Part shown: piece by piece, positions 27,891-36,491 of the stretch | Numbering within the stretch: position 1 is the stretch's first letter | Layout: every line of letters begins with the position of its first letter | NCBI GenBank assembly: GCA_903932145.1 | Contig: CAIZFE010000053.1 | Span: forward strand, 1 to 64,000 | Origin: an uncultured Rhodopila sp. | Lineage (GTDB): Bacteria; Pseudomonadota; Alphaproteobacteria; Acetobacterales; Acetobacteraceae | Direction of reading: 5' to 3' | Length of the DNA: 64,000 nucleotides | The notes under the pieces: generated by a model | What the model saw: the letters and a program-made list of their open reading frames with translations, nothing else | Databases searched by the model: none | What the model was told of the DNA's origin: nothing | Made by a program: the position numbers and the translations under genes

Positions 27891-29033
27891 ATGCAAGTCG
27901 GGACAGCACTGAGCATTCTCGCCCAGCCCGGGCGGCCGGATGTTGCGCTCTTTAACGAACACATGGCACTCGGTGATTTGGCCGAACCGCTGGGTTTTGA
28001 TTCGTTATTTGCGTTGGAGCATCACTTTACCGGCTACTCGATGTCTCCGTCGCCGTTGCAATTGTTGAGTTACTACGCCGGGCGGACGAAGCGGATCACG
28101 CTGGGGACCTGCGTGATTGTGCTGCCCTGGCACGATCCGATCCGCGTGGCGGAACAGATCGCGCTGCTGGACGTGATCAGCGGCGGACGCACATTGATGG
28201 GCTTCGGACGCGGGGCGGCCAGCATTGAATACGAAGGGTTTCGCATTCCGATGGAGGAAGCGCGGCCGCGATTCGTCGAATCCGCGCAGTTGATCATCAA
28301 GGCGTTGAGCAACGACTCCTTTGAATGGGACGGGGAATTTTACAAGATTCCCCGCGTGGCGATCCGGCCGCGGCCTATTTCTCACCCGGAGCGCCGGTTT
28401 TATGCCTCTTCCGTCAGCCCTGAATCAGCCGAGGTCATGGCGAAGCTGGGCTTCGGGATGTTGATTGTGATGCAGAACGAATGGCCGAAAGCGGCCGAAG
28501 ATGTGCATCGCTATCGCGAAATGGTGCAAAGCGTCGGCCACACACCGCGTCCGCCGATTATCCTGACGAACGTCGCCTGTGCGCCGACCCGCGAGGAAGC
28601 CGTGGACTGGGCGCGGCGCTACTTAAGCGAGAAGTGGGATTCCATTGATAACCACTACCATTTTTCCGACGGCCATCTCGGAGAGGTGAAGGGGTACGAG
28701 TCGTATGGTAAACTCGCCAAAACCTACACGAAGATGAAGGATGACACGTTTCGGGCGAAGGCGACGGATTTTTATCTGAGTATTCAGATCGTGGGGACAC
28801 CGGACGACTGCATCCAGCAAATAGCTGAACTGCGCCGCCTGACGGGCATGGATCATCTGGTGACCGAGTTTTCCTTCGGCAGCATGCCGCATCACCTGGC
28901 CGAACTGAACATGCGTTTGTTCGCGGAAAAGGTGATGCCCGTGTTGCAAAGGGATGCCGCCTTCCGGGGAATTATCGATCCGTTGGCGGAAAAGACTCAG
29001 GCGGGCGATGACAGGTTGTTCGCGCCAGCCTGA
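27891..29033 (+). CDS. LLM-class flavin-dependent oxidoreductase (luciferase-like monooxygenase)
   Basis: TIM-barrel protein of 380 residues of the bacterial luciferase superfamily, using FMN or F420 and molecular oxygen. Features: FDSLFALEHHFTGYSMSPSPLQLLSYYAGRT in the first third, LDVISGGRTLMGFGRGAA (family signature) and the C-terminal GTPDDCIQQIAEL. The GGAGGGG at 27880-27886 makes the ATG at 27891 the start rather than the ATG at 27876. Neighbouring NIPSNAP and SDR genes suggest a small catabolic unit; the substrate is unknown. Confidence 0.87.
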   Translation: MQVGTALSILAQPGRPDVALFNEHMALGDLAEPLGFDSLFALEHHFTGYSMSPSPLQLLSYYAGRTKRITLGTCVIVLPWHDPIRVAEQIALLDVISGGRTLMGFGRGAASIEYEGFRIPMEEARPRFVESAQLIIKALSNDSFEWDGEFYKIPRVAIRPRPISHPERRFYASSVSPESAEVMAKLGFGMLIVMQNEWPKAAEDVHRYREMVQSVGHTPRPPIILTNVACAPTREEAVDWARRYLSEKWDSIDNHYHFSDGHLGEVKGYESYGKLAKTYTKMKDDTFRAKATDFYLSIQIVGTPDDCIQQIAELRRLTGMDHLVTEFSFGSMPHHLAELNMRLFAEKVMPVLQRDAAFRGIIDPLAEKTQAGDDRLFAPA

Positions 29034-29082
29034 GTTGGCGTAGCTCCGGGAAACGGGCGAGGCGTATTCGAATGGGAAAAAC

Positions 29083-29841
29083 ATGACGAGCTTGGCAGGG
29101 AAAATCGCCTGGGTGACCGGCGCGGGAACAGGGATTGGCGAGGCCGCCGCGCTGGCGCTGGTCGAGGCGGGGGCTACGGTGGTCCTGACCGGGCGACGGC
29201 CGGGTCCGTTGGAGGATGTCGCCCGTCGTATCAACCAGACCGGCGTGGCGCATGTGCAGCCGGCCGATCTGACCAAGGCCGATCAGGTCGAAAAGGTCGG
29301 CGACTATATTCGTGCGACGTTCAATCGGCTGGACATCCTGGTGAACAATGCCGGGGTGAACATCGTTGATCGGCACTGGGACAAACTGACGCCGGCCAGC
29401 ATTGATACGCTGGTGCAGGGGAATCTAAGCGCCGCGCTGTATTGCGTGACCGTGGCGCTGCCGTTCATGCGGGAGCAACAGGATGGAGTGCTGATCCATA
29501 CCGCATCGATGGCGGGGCGGTTTATCGGCGGCGTCAGCGGGCCGATTTATACTGTCGCGAAACATGGCATCGTGGCGATGAGCCATGGGTTGAACATGCA
29601 GGAGTGCATCAACGGGATACGCTCGACGGTGTTTCTGCCGGGAGAGGTCGCGACACCGATCCTGGATATGCGGCCGAATCCGGTGGGTCCGGAAGTGCGC
29701 GCTCGGATGGTGCAGCCAGCGGATTGTGGCGATTTGATCCGGTATATCGCGTGTTTGCCCAGGCACGTTGTGATGAATGAGGTGCATCTGGCGCCGACGC
29801 ATAACCGCGGTTACGTGGCGGCCCTGCAGCGGCAGTTGTAG
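29083..29841 (+). CDS. Short-chain dehydrogenase/reductase
   Basis: Classical SDR of 252 residues: TGAGTGIGEAAA cofactor loop near residue 12, NNAG near 88 and YTVAKHG as the YxxxK catalytic pair. An arginine after beta-2 (LTGRRPGP) suggests NADP preference, in contrast to the SDR at 17268. It starts 49 bp after the flavin monooxygenase and reads in the same direction, so it is probably part of that unit. Confidence 0.87.
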   Translation: MTSLAGKIAWVTGAGTGIGEAAALALVEAGATVVLTGRRPGPLEDVARRINQTGVAHVQPADLTKADQVEKVGDYIRATFNRLDILVNNAGVNIVDRHWDKLTPASIDTLVQGNLSAALYCVTVALPFMREQQDGVLIHTASMAGRFIGGVSGPIYTVAKHGIVAMSHGLNMQECINGIRSTVFLPGEVATPILDMRPNPVGPEVRARMVQPADCGDLIRYIACLPRHVVMNEVHLAPTHNRGYVAALQRQL

Positions 29842-29905
29842 GGGCTGCGCCGGACGCTTGGTCAGTAAGAGCGGCCAGGTCGGCGTGGTATCGTTGTAAT
29901 CTCCT

Positions 29906-29980
29906 CATGGCCCGGCTTGTCCGGGCCAACTATCGCGGCACCGTCAGCGCACAGGTGGCCCGGACAAGCCGGGCCCCATG
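29906..29980 (+). repeat. Dispersed palindromic repeat, copy 2
   Basis: The most complete copy. CATGGCCCGGCTTGTCCGGGCC and GGCCCGGACAAGCCGGGCC form the arms, with spacer ACTATCGCGGCACCGTCAGCGCACAGGT between. It lies between convergent genes, the usual place for REP-like elements. Confidence 0.85.
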
Positions 29981-30127
29981 ACGGGGGAGCAACAAAGGGG
30001 TTCGAACAACGCCGAAGCAATAAGGACGTTGCGGCGGTGAGACGGCCGATACGCGTTAGCAGTGGCGGGGCCTCTCCATTTGGGGGCGGTTTTCTTGCCT
30101 CCCCACATCTAAAGTCCCCGCCCGGCC

Positions 30128-31228
30128 TTATTCGCCGCCCAGCGGCTTCATGTTCCGCTCGATCGCGCGGCGCAGTAGCGCCGCCGAACGATAAACCCCA
30201 TGCACCATCTTCGAGTAAGGCAGCACCAGGAAGAATGCCAGGATGAAACCGAGGTGGATCGCCATGGCCAGGCCCATCGCGCCGGTCGCCCTCGCTGCGA
30301 GCAGCACCAGTCCGGTGATCGCGATCATCGCCAGCAGCATCAGCAGGGCCACGTCTCCACCCAGCAGGCGGCGCACGTTGGGGATCGGGTCGTCCACGAA
30401 CTTCATCGCCAGCAGGCCGATCGTGCCGATCACCATCAGGATGCCGCCGACGGTGCCCAGCAGGACCGGGGCGCTGATGAACGGGTACGGGGCGGGCCAG
30501 CCCAGGAACGAGTGGTAAATAAAGCCGGTGGTTGTCGCGGCGAAGCACAGCAGGAAGCCGTAGAACATCGCGTGATGCAGGTATCTCCGGCGCATGGAGA
30601 ATGCCTCGGAGTTATCGTTACAGCCGTTGCCGGCGCCGCCCAGGTTCTTCAGCGTCAGGACGTCCCACAGGGCGATGGCGACCGCTGTGGGGCCGATTTT
30701 GTCCTGCGGGCCGGCGTCTCGCCAGAAGTTGCGGGCGCCCATCCCCAGGGCAAACAGCGAATAGCCGAACGTTGCAATCCCGACGATCTGCATCGCCCAT
30801 AGCGGAATGATGTTGTAGAACGATTCCGCAGCGTCGCCTTGCGCGACCCAGAAGTTCGAACCCAGCGAGCAAAGCAGCAGCACCAGCGCGATCCCCAGTG
30901 CCGCGACCAGAGAAACGACGGTACCGTTGCGTTCGAACACGCCCGCCATCTGTTTTGGCCACGCGTATTCCGCATAGCTCTCGGCACGCACTTCCGCCAA
31001 TGCGGCGGGGACATTGATGCCCCATTCGTGGGGCGGGCTGTATTGGCAGGCGTAGTAGCAGCCTTTGCAGCCGTGGCACAGATTGGCCAGATAGCTCAGG
31101 TCGCCGGCGGAGAATTCCCGGCGCAGCTCGACCGCTGGGAAGACGGCGCAAAAGCCCTCGCAGTAGCGGCAGGCGTTGCAGATTTCCATCTCCCGCCGAG
31201 CAGCGATGATGGCATCAGTTTCTTGCAC
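30128..31228 (-). CDS. tcuB: Tricarballylate/citrate utilisation 4Fe-4S membrane protein TcuB
   Basis: Membrane-bound electron carrier of 366 residues. The N-terminal cytoplasmic part has two ferredoxin-type cysteine clusters (CNACRYCEGFCAVFP near residue 18 and CHGCKGCYYACQYSPPHEWG near 51). About six transmembrane helices follow, with helix histidines suited to haem binding (RYLHHAMFYGF). In the characterised Salmonella system TcuB re-oxidises the FADH2 of TcuA. The gene overlaps the tcuA stop by 14 bp. Confidence 0.88.
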   Translation of the reverse strand: MQETDAIIAARREMEICNACRYCEGFCAVFPAVELRREFSAGDLSYLANLCHGCKGCYYACQYSPPHEWGINVPAALAEVRAESYAEYAWPKQMAGVFERNGTVVSLVAALGIALVLLLCSLGSNFWVAQGDAAESFYNIIPLWAMQIVGIATFGYSLFALGMGARNFWRDAGPQDKIGPTAVAIALWDVLTLKNLGGAGNGCNDNSEAFSMRRRYLHHAMFYGFLLCFAATTTGFIYHSFLGWPAPYPFISAPVLLGTVGGILMVIGTIGLLAMKFVDDPIPNVRRLLGGDVALLMLLAMIAITGLVLLAARATGAMGLAMAIHLGFILAFFLVLPYSKMVHGVYRSAALLRRAIERNMKPLGGE

Positions 31229-32615
31229 GACGGGCTGCCTCCTGGCCTGCGATACGACCGAAGACCGTCCCGATCGTCATTCCGAACCCGGCAAGATAGC
31301 CCTTGCCGAGGATGTTGCCTGACATGATTTCGCCTGATGCGAACAGGTTGCCTGACACCTGGCCGTTGTCCATCATCACTTGAGCCTTTTCATTCACCCG
31401 GACGCCGAGATAGGTGAAGGTGATGCCGGGCCGCAGCGGATATCCGTAGAACGGTCCTTTATCCACCGCACGTGCCCAGTTGGTTTTCTCGGGTGTCAGG
31501 CCGCTGGTGGCGTTGCCGTCCAGCTTCAGATTGTCGAAGGCTTGGCCGGGTTTGACGGCTTTGTTGAAGCCATCGATGGTTTCGCGGATTTTTGCCGGGT
31601 CCAGCTTCATCTTGACCGCCAGTTCCTCCAGCGTGTCCGCTTTGTAGGCCGGGAAAACCGACGGCATGAACAGCGGAAACGCCTTGGAATCGCAGATTGA
31701 ATAGGCGATCTGGTCGGGCTGCTGAGCGATCAGTCGCCCCCAGATGGCATAGCGCTTGGGCCAGACGTCCTCGCCTTCGTCATAGAAGCGATCACCGTGC
31801 TTGTTGACCACCACGCTGTAGGGCACGCTGTCCAAACGGGTCGTGATGCCGCCGTCGAATTTCGGAGCGCGTGCATCCAGGGCGACCGCGTGGCATTGGG
31901 TGGGGTCGCCGATCGGGGCCACGCCCTGGTCCAGCAGGCTTTTGAGCACGCGGCCTTTGTTGTAGGGCGTGCCGCGGATGACGAAATTGTCCACCGCGTC
32001 GCCCCAGTATTGGCGCATCCAGTCCAGGTTCGCCTGGAACCCGCCCGACGACGCGACGACGCAGCGGGCGTGGACGGTTTCGGGAAAGCCTTTGTAGCGG
32101 ATATCGACCGAACGGACCGATCCGTCTTCCATGTTCAGGTCGGTGACCTCGGTGTCGTACATGATCTCGACACCCAGCTTCTCGGCGGTGAGGTAATACG
32201 CGTTCACCAACGCCTTGCCGCCGCCCAGGAAGAAGGCGTTGGTCCGGCCCAGGTTCAGCGTGCCGGTCAGGGACGGCTGGAAGCGAACCCCGGCGTCCCT
32301 CATCCAGCCGAACACGCCCGACGATGCTCGGATTGTCATGCGGGCCAGAGCCTCGTCGGTCTGGCCGCCGGTGACGCGCAGCAGGTCATCCCAGTATTCG
32401 TCTTCCTTGTAGGCGTCGGTCAGCACCGCATTGGGCTGGTCGTGCATCGCCCTCAGGTTGCGCGTGTGGCGGCTGTTGCCGCCGCGGAACGCCTTGGGCG
32501 CTGATTCTACCAGCAGCACGCTGGCCCCCGCCTGGCGCGCGGTGATCGCCGCGCACAGGGCCGCGTTGCCGCCGCCGGCCACCAGCACGTCGTATGTCTT
32601 TGTCCGATCAGGCAT
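31215..32615 (-). CDS. tcuA: FAD-dependent tricarballylate dehydrogenase TcuA
   Basis: Flavoprotein of 466 residues of the fumarate-reductase/succinate-dehydrogenase flavoprotein superfamily; characterised TcuA oxidises tricarballylate to cis-aconitate. The dinucleotide motif VLVAGGGNAALCAAITARQAG is at residues 9-29, followed by GGNSRHTRNLR, VVASGGFQANLDW and the C-terminal GKGYLAGFGMTIG. The open frame continues far upstream, but the ATG at 32615, with GGAGGGA ahead of it, is the real start. No tcuC carrier or tcuR regulator is nearby, so another polycarboxylate is possible. Confidence 0.87.
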   Translation of the reverse strand: MPDRTKTYDVLVAGGGNAALCAAITARQAGASVLLVESAPKAFRGGNSRHTRNLRAMHDQPNAVLTDAYKEDEYWDDLLRVTGGQTDEALARMTIRASSGVFGWMRDAGVRFQPSLTGTLNLGRTNAFFLGGGKALVNAYYLTAEKLGVEIMYDTEVTDLNMEDGSVRSVDIRYKGFPETVHARCVVASSGGFQANLDWMRQYWGDAVDNFVIRGTPYNKGRVLKSLLDQGVAPIGDPTQCHAVALDARAPKFDGGITTRLDSVPYSVVVNKHGDRFYDEGEDVWPKRYAIWGRLIAQQPDQIAYSICDSKAFPLFMPSVFPAYKADTLEELAVKMKLDPAKIRETIDGFNKAVKPGQAFDNLKLDGNATSGLTPEKTNWARAVDKGPFYGYPLRPGITFTYLGVRVNEKAQVMMDNGQVSGNLFASGEIMSGNILGKGYLAGFGMTIGTVFGRIAGQEAARRARN

Positions 32616-32708
32616 CCGGTTCCCTCCGCCTTTCTTCCTACGAACGGTTGCGAGATCGTGCAAGGCGTGCGAATCGATGATGAAGAGTTTTGAGGGAAGG
32701 AGGGCGAC

Positions 32709-33227
32709 GTGGCCGAAACCTGGTACGAGATCGTGGTCGAGGTGCTGAAGCGCCATAATGTCAGTCTGGTGACGTATGTTCCAGACAATGTGCTGCGGCC
32801 GCTGGTGGCAGCGATCGAGGCCGATCCGTTCTTCACCGCCTTCGCCTGCACGCGGGAAGAAGAGGCGCTGGGGATCAACGCCGGCGCCTATATGGGCGGT
32901 GTGCGGAGTATTCTGCTGATGCAGACCTCCGGCTTCGCGACGCTGCCGAACGTACTGGCGTCGTTGTCGGTGCCGTTTTCGATTCCGACGGTGATGATGG
33001 TGTCGGAACGCGGCACATTGGGCGAATTCAACATTGGCCAGTCGCTGGTGGCGCGCACGATGCGCCCGGTGCTGGATGCGCTGTCGATCGAGACCCATAC
33101 GATGACACGGTTGGATGAGGCGGAATTCATCCTGGACCGCAGCCTTGTGCAGGCGTTCGCCACGATGGCGCCGGTGTGTTTCATCCTGTCGCCGCTGCTG
33201 ACCGGCGGCAAAGTCTTTTCAAAGTAA
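32709..33227 (+). CDS. TPP-dependent decarboxylase, alpha subunit (sulfopyruvate/phosphonopyruvate decarboxylase-like)
   Basis: Protein of 172 residues equal to the N-terminal pyrimidine-binding half of thiamine-diphosphate decarboxylases, similar in layout to ComD. It contains the catalytic glutamate region CTREEEALGINAGAYMGG (near residue 50) and LLMQTSGFATLPNVLASL. It has no cofactor-diphosphate motif of its own; that is supplied by the next gene, 12 bp downstream. The pair is divergent from tcuA across a 93-bp promoter region. The true 2-oxoacid substrate is unknown, since no sulfonate or phosphonate genes are visible. Confidence 0.82.
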   Translation: MAETWYEIVVEVLKRHNVSLVTYVPDNVLRPLVAAIEADPFFTAFACTREEEALGINAGAYMGGVRSILLMQTSGFATLPNVLASLSVPFSIPTVMMVSERGTLGEFNIGQSLVARTMRPVLDALSIETHTMTRLDEAEFILDRSLVQAFATMAPVCFILSPLLTGGKVFSK

Positions 33228-33239
33228 GGGAGCTGGGTC

Positions 33240-33869
33240 ATGGCTGTATTGTCGAACCACCCGGTGAACCGGGATCAGGCCAAGGTGATGAACCGTTACG
33301 ATATTACGAAACGGTTGGTCGGGCTGCTGCACGCTGATGAGGCGGTGATCGGCGGCATTGGATACACGAATTTCGATTTATGGGCGGCGTCGGAGTCCGC
33401 CTCCGGACGGCGGCAGCAGAACTTCTATATGCTCGGTTCCATGGGGTTGGCGGTGCCGATCGCGATGGGGGTGGCGATTGCTCAGCCGCGCCGAAAAGTG
33501 TTCGCGCTGGAGGGGGATGGGTCGGTGCTGATGCAGCTTGGCTCGCTGTCCACGGTGGCGGCGCGGAAGCAGACAAACCTGTGCGTCGTGATCATGGATA
33601 ACGGGGCGTATCAGATCACCGGCGGCCAGAAGACGGCGACCGGGGAAGGGGCTGATATCGTCGGCATCGCTCGGGCGTCGGGGTTGGAGCAGAGCGCGTG
33701 GGCGGCCGATGAGGATGCCTTCGTGGAGCTGGTTGCGCGGTCGTTGAAGGAAGACGGGCCGTGGCTGATCGGCTGCCGGATTGATACCGCGAAGCCGGTC
33801 GATACGACGGAGCGGGACCCGGCGCGGATACGGGATAACTTTATGAAGGGGTTGGGGGTTAGGGCTTAG
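33240..33869 (+). CDS. TPP-dependent decarboxylase, beta subunit (ComE-like)
   Basis: Protein of 209 residues forming the TPP-diphosphate-binding half of the split enzyme. The GDGS...N motif is clear (LEGDGSVLMQLGS, then VIMDNGAYQITGGQ). MLGSMGLAVPIAMGVAIAQP precedes it, as in sulfopyruvate and phosphonopyruvate decarboxylases. Together with the gene at 32709 it should decarboxylate a 2-oxoacid to an aldehyde. A perfect long hairpin follows the stop. Confidence 0.85.
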   Translation: MAVLSNHPVNRDQAKVMNRYDITKRLVGLLHADEAVIGGIGYTNFDLWAASESASGRRQQNFYMLGSMGLAVPIAMGVAIAQPRRKVFALEGDGSVLMQLGSLSTVAARKQTNLCVVIMDNGAYQITGGQKTATGEGADIVGIARASGLEQSAWAADEDAFVELVARSLKEDGPWLIGCRIDTAKPVDTTERDPARIRDNFMKGLGVRA

Positions 33870-33880
33870 AGGGCTTGAGC

Positions 33881-33920
33881 GTTCGCGGGCCCTCGACTGC
33901 GATGTCGAGGGCCCGCGAAC
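33881..33920 (+). terminator. Perfect 17-bp stem hairpin after the decarboxylase genes
   Basis: GTTCGCGGGCCCTCGAC (33881-33897) pairs without mismatch with GTCGAGGGCCCGCGAAC (33904-33920) around the loop TGCGAT. No T-tract follows. It sits 11 bp after the stop codon, so a terminator or mRNA-end stabiliser is likely. Confidence 0.6.
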
Positions 33921-34019
33921 CCGAAGCCGCCCTGAGTTCCCTCGGCACCATCCACACCGCTGAACCCGAACTTTTCGGGCCAGGAAGAGTGCCATTTACC
34001 ACGAATCGTGCTTGAAAAT

Positions 34020-34050
34020 GAACTCAGATAAGAACGGATCAGAACGGATG
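34020..34050 (+). repeat. Inverted repeat, left arm, flanking GxxExxY pseudogene
   Basis: GAACTCAGATAAGAACGGAT followed by CAGAACGGATG. The same sequence, inverted and slightly expanded, occurs at 34439-34480. The AGAACGGAT core is itself repeated within each arm. Confidence 0.7.
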
Positions 34051-34438
34051 AATCAGGAACCTCATCACCTGAGCCGCATCACCGAATGCGGTCATCGGCC
34101 GATCGTTCGCGGTGTTGAACAGGCTCGGCGCCGGTTTCGTCGAGAAAGTCTATGAAAACGCGCTGGCCCACGAATTGCGCAAGGCCAGGATGAACGTTTA
34201 CCAGCAGCGCGCCGTCGATGTCATATAATGGGTCGTAATAGGATCATACTTTGCGGATATCCTCGTTGAAAACGTAGTGGTCGTCGAGTTGAAGGCGGTC
34301 AGAGCGCTCGACCCTGGGCATACCGCGCAAGGATTGAACTACCTGCGAGCGACCGGGCGACCGCTATGCCTGCTTTTGAACTTCGGCAATCCGAAACTCC
34401 GGGTAAATCGCATCGCCCATCCGACAGTGCGGTTTTAG
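34048..34438 (+). pseudogene. GxxExxY family protein, inactivated
   Basis: Remnant of a ~125-residue GxxExxY protein (PD-(D/E)XK-nuclease-like fold, function unknown). Across frames one can read GAGFVEKVYENALAHELRKA (the family's name motif), then ADILVENVVVVELKAV and GLNYLRATGRPLCLLLNFG, all typical. The ATG at 34048 is in a different frame from the rest: a one-base shift near 34085 is needed, and an in-frame TAA interrupts the body near 34227. The DNA is less GC-biased than its neighbours. It is tightly bracketed by inverted repeats. Confidence 0.75.
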
Positions 34439-34480
34439 CATCCGTTCTTATCCGTTTTGATACGTTCTTATCTGAGTTCC
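34439..34480 (+). repeat. Inverted repeat, right arm, flanking GxxExxY pseudogene
   Basis: Contains CATCCGTTCTTATCCGTTTTG followed by ATACGTTCTTATCTGAGTTC, the reverse complement of the left arm at 34020-34050 with a few substitutions and one extra internal unit. Confidence 0.7.
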
Positions 34481-34549
34481 AAATCCAAGCCACCGGCGCC
34501 CGATCCAAAAACTCCAACCTGCGACGGTCCAACAATTGAGTTAGCGCCG

Positions 34550-35860
34550 CTATGGCGCGGCAGGTGCGATACCTGCCAGCACCGACGGCTGCGAAGGCGC
34601 CGCCAGCGTCGTGATGACGACATGATCGAAACTATCCACGCTGATCAACTGAATCGGAAACGTGGTCGAAGCTGGCACGCCCATGGTGCACGTCCAGGTC
34701 ACGGGCGGGCTGGTATCAGCCGGTGGCACCTGCACCGGCGCACACGCGGTTGTTGCGGAATCCAGAGGCAGCGTGCCAACGATCTGCCCGAAGGCGTCAG
34801 GTTGTCCCCAGGTCGGCGGCGAGACGATTTGCATGGAGCGGATGCCATTGGTGGCACCAAAGAGCGGATTCACAACAATGCTGGTGAATGACACTGTCAG
34901 CAGGGTGTTGTTCACGGTGACAACGTTCGGTCCGGCACTCGAACTCAGCGGTCCGTTCTGATCGGGGAGAATTTGGTTGGCCAAAAGCGCCGGCGGCGGC
35001 GGGGTTGCAGAGGCAGTAACGGCTGGCGTCGGGTCGGTGAATGTTGGCACATACATCCCGTTCGAGCCGATGAAATCGATCGTTTCAAAAGGACCGCGCG
35101 TTGTGCCATCGGGCTGTAGTTGCGCCGCTGCGATCCCCACCCCCGCGTTGGTGTAGTTGCACCCCAGGATGTTGGAGCGATGACCAAAGCCGGAGGCGGA
35201 ATCGGCATACACCCATGTGAACACGGCCGCTTCCACGGTCAGGGCTTCATTGACGTTCTCACCAAACCAAAATTCGATGTTTTGCGGCACCGTAAGCGGA
35301 GCCCCGAACATCGGCGGACCATTCGCCGTCAATACCGCGGGGATGGAGAGTATTCGGACGTATAAATCATCTTCAATACTGTTTTCATGCGCTGTCACGT
35401 CGCCAGCCGCTACGCCCGCCGTAGGCAGATCGGTCGAGAACGCGCCATTCGTGGTGAAAAGCGCCGGTATTGTTGCCAGAAGTGTACTGTGATTGTACGC
35501 TGCCAGGTCAAGCTGGAGATCGGGCAGTGATGCAGCCGTGTTTAGCGGGGGCAGGCCGCGGTCGGCACGCTCTTGGTTAACCAGCATCAGTATTTTTTGA
35601 GAATTCGGCGCGGTCGCGTAGTTGGCCGGGAGTGCCAACGCTGGCAAACCGTCACGCGTCCGCCCCACGTTGAGCGCGGTAATACTATCAGCGGCACTCT
35701 GACTCGCGGTAGTAATGTCTGGGCCGGTCGGGTCAAGTGCGTGACCACAGGGTACTGTGACATTGGCCACCGGCACGGCCCCGGCCGGTGTCTGGGCGAA
35801 ACCCGGCATCGAGAGGACAAGCCCGCCCACTGCAAATAAGAATGCTTGTCGCAATGCCAT
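34550..35860 (-). CDS. Secreted CAP (SCP/PR1-like) domain protein
   Basis: Exported protein of 436 residues with a signal peptide (residues 1-22, ending GFAQ). The CAP domain spans about residues 85-275, with helix-1 motif LVNQERADRGLPPL, the active-site region FGENVN and GFGHRSNILGCNY near the end. The C-terminal ~130 residues are a Pro/Ala/Thr-rich linker and a beta-rich tail of unknown type. Bacterial CAP proteins are extracellular or envelope proteins with uncertain, sometimes cell-wall-related, roles. No co-directional neighbour. Confidence 0.82.
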   Translation of the reverse strand: MALRQAFLFAVGGLVLSMPGFAQTPAGAVPVANVTVPCGHALDPTGPDITTASQSAADSITALNVGRTRDGLPALALPANYATAPNSQKILMLVNQERADRGLPPLNTAASLPDLQLDLAAYNHSTLLATIPALFTTNGAFSTDLPTAGVAAGDVTAHENSIEDDLYVRILSIPAVLTANGPPMFGAPLTVPQNIEFWFGENVNEALTVEAAVFTWVYADSASGFGHRSNILGCNYTNAGVGIAAAQLQPDGTTRGPFETIDFIGSNGMYVPTFTDPTPAVTASATPPPPALLANQILPDQNGPLSSSAGPNVVTVNNTLLTVSFTSIVVNPLFGATNGIRSMQIVSPPTWGQPDAFGQIVGTLPLDSATTACAPVQVPPADTSPPVTWTCTMGVPASTTFPIQLISVDSFDHVVITTLAAPSQPSVLAGIAPAAP

Positions 35861-36491
35861 TTTTCATCTCCATTTATGGAGGGTTTCCCGTGGGACGATT
35901 AAAGCAAGGTTTCTCAATCCTGTTGGCCTGTAAACCCGAGCAGGTATGAAGAATGCGTTATCCCTTTTTCGTCGATTCGTAATGAATAGGCGTTGACATG
36001 ATAATGATGGCAACGATGAAGTAATACGTTTTTTGGCGCAAGGCGCGCCCGCATCTGGAAGGTGAGCGAGGCGATCGGCCGCAAGGTCGGCCACCTCACC
36101 GGAAGCTCGGGTTTTCTATGAGGAGGTCGGCGCACCGACGACCGATCCCAGCTGAACGGGCACTCTTGCTCCTGCATGCCGGATAAAACCCGCGTGTGGA
36201 TAAGCGTGGCGACGCGCTGCCCGAGGAACCCAATAATGGTTGCCGCGAAGACTGCTGGGCGGCCCCAACGGCGCCTTCCAGGCACGTATCCGGCCGACCA
36301 AGTCTCGGTTAGCCCGGGATCATGCGGATTGAATCCGGCGACAGATCGGCATGACGTTGGGTCTTGAAACCGCGGCAGTGCCAGCCTGTCGTCGCCAGGA
36401 CTGGAAATGCGCGACGAGCAACCCCAACTGGGCGATGAACCGGTGCAAGGCGCACCAGGTAAACTGTCCAGGTTTAGTTGAGGATATTGCA
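35861..36491. other. Long intergenic region, no gene recognised
   Basis: About 630 bases between the divergent CAP gene and the small repeat protein. Open frames exist on both strands but none has a ribosome site, recognisable domain or consistent codon bias. The first 130 bases next to the CAP gene are AT-richer and should hold its promoter. Confidence 0.4.

Noticed and set aside
32616-33098. Upstream extension of tcuA into the divergent decarboxylase gene
   Set aside because: The extra residues are His/Arg-rich shadow of the opposite gene; the ATG at 32615 has an excellent ribosome site and is followed at once by the FAD-binding motif.
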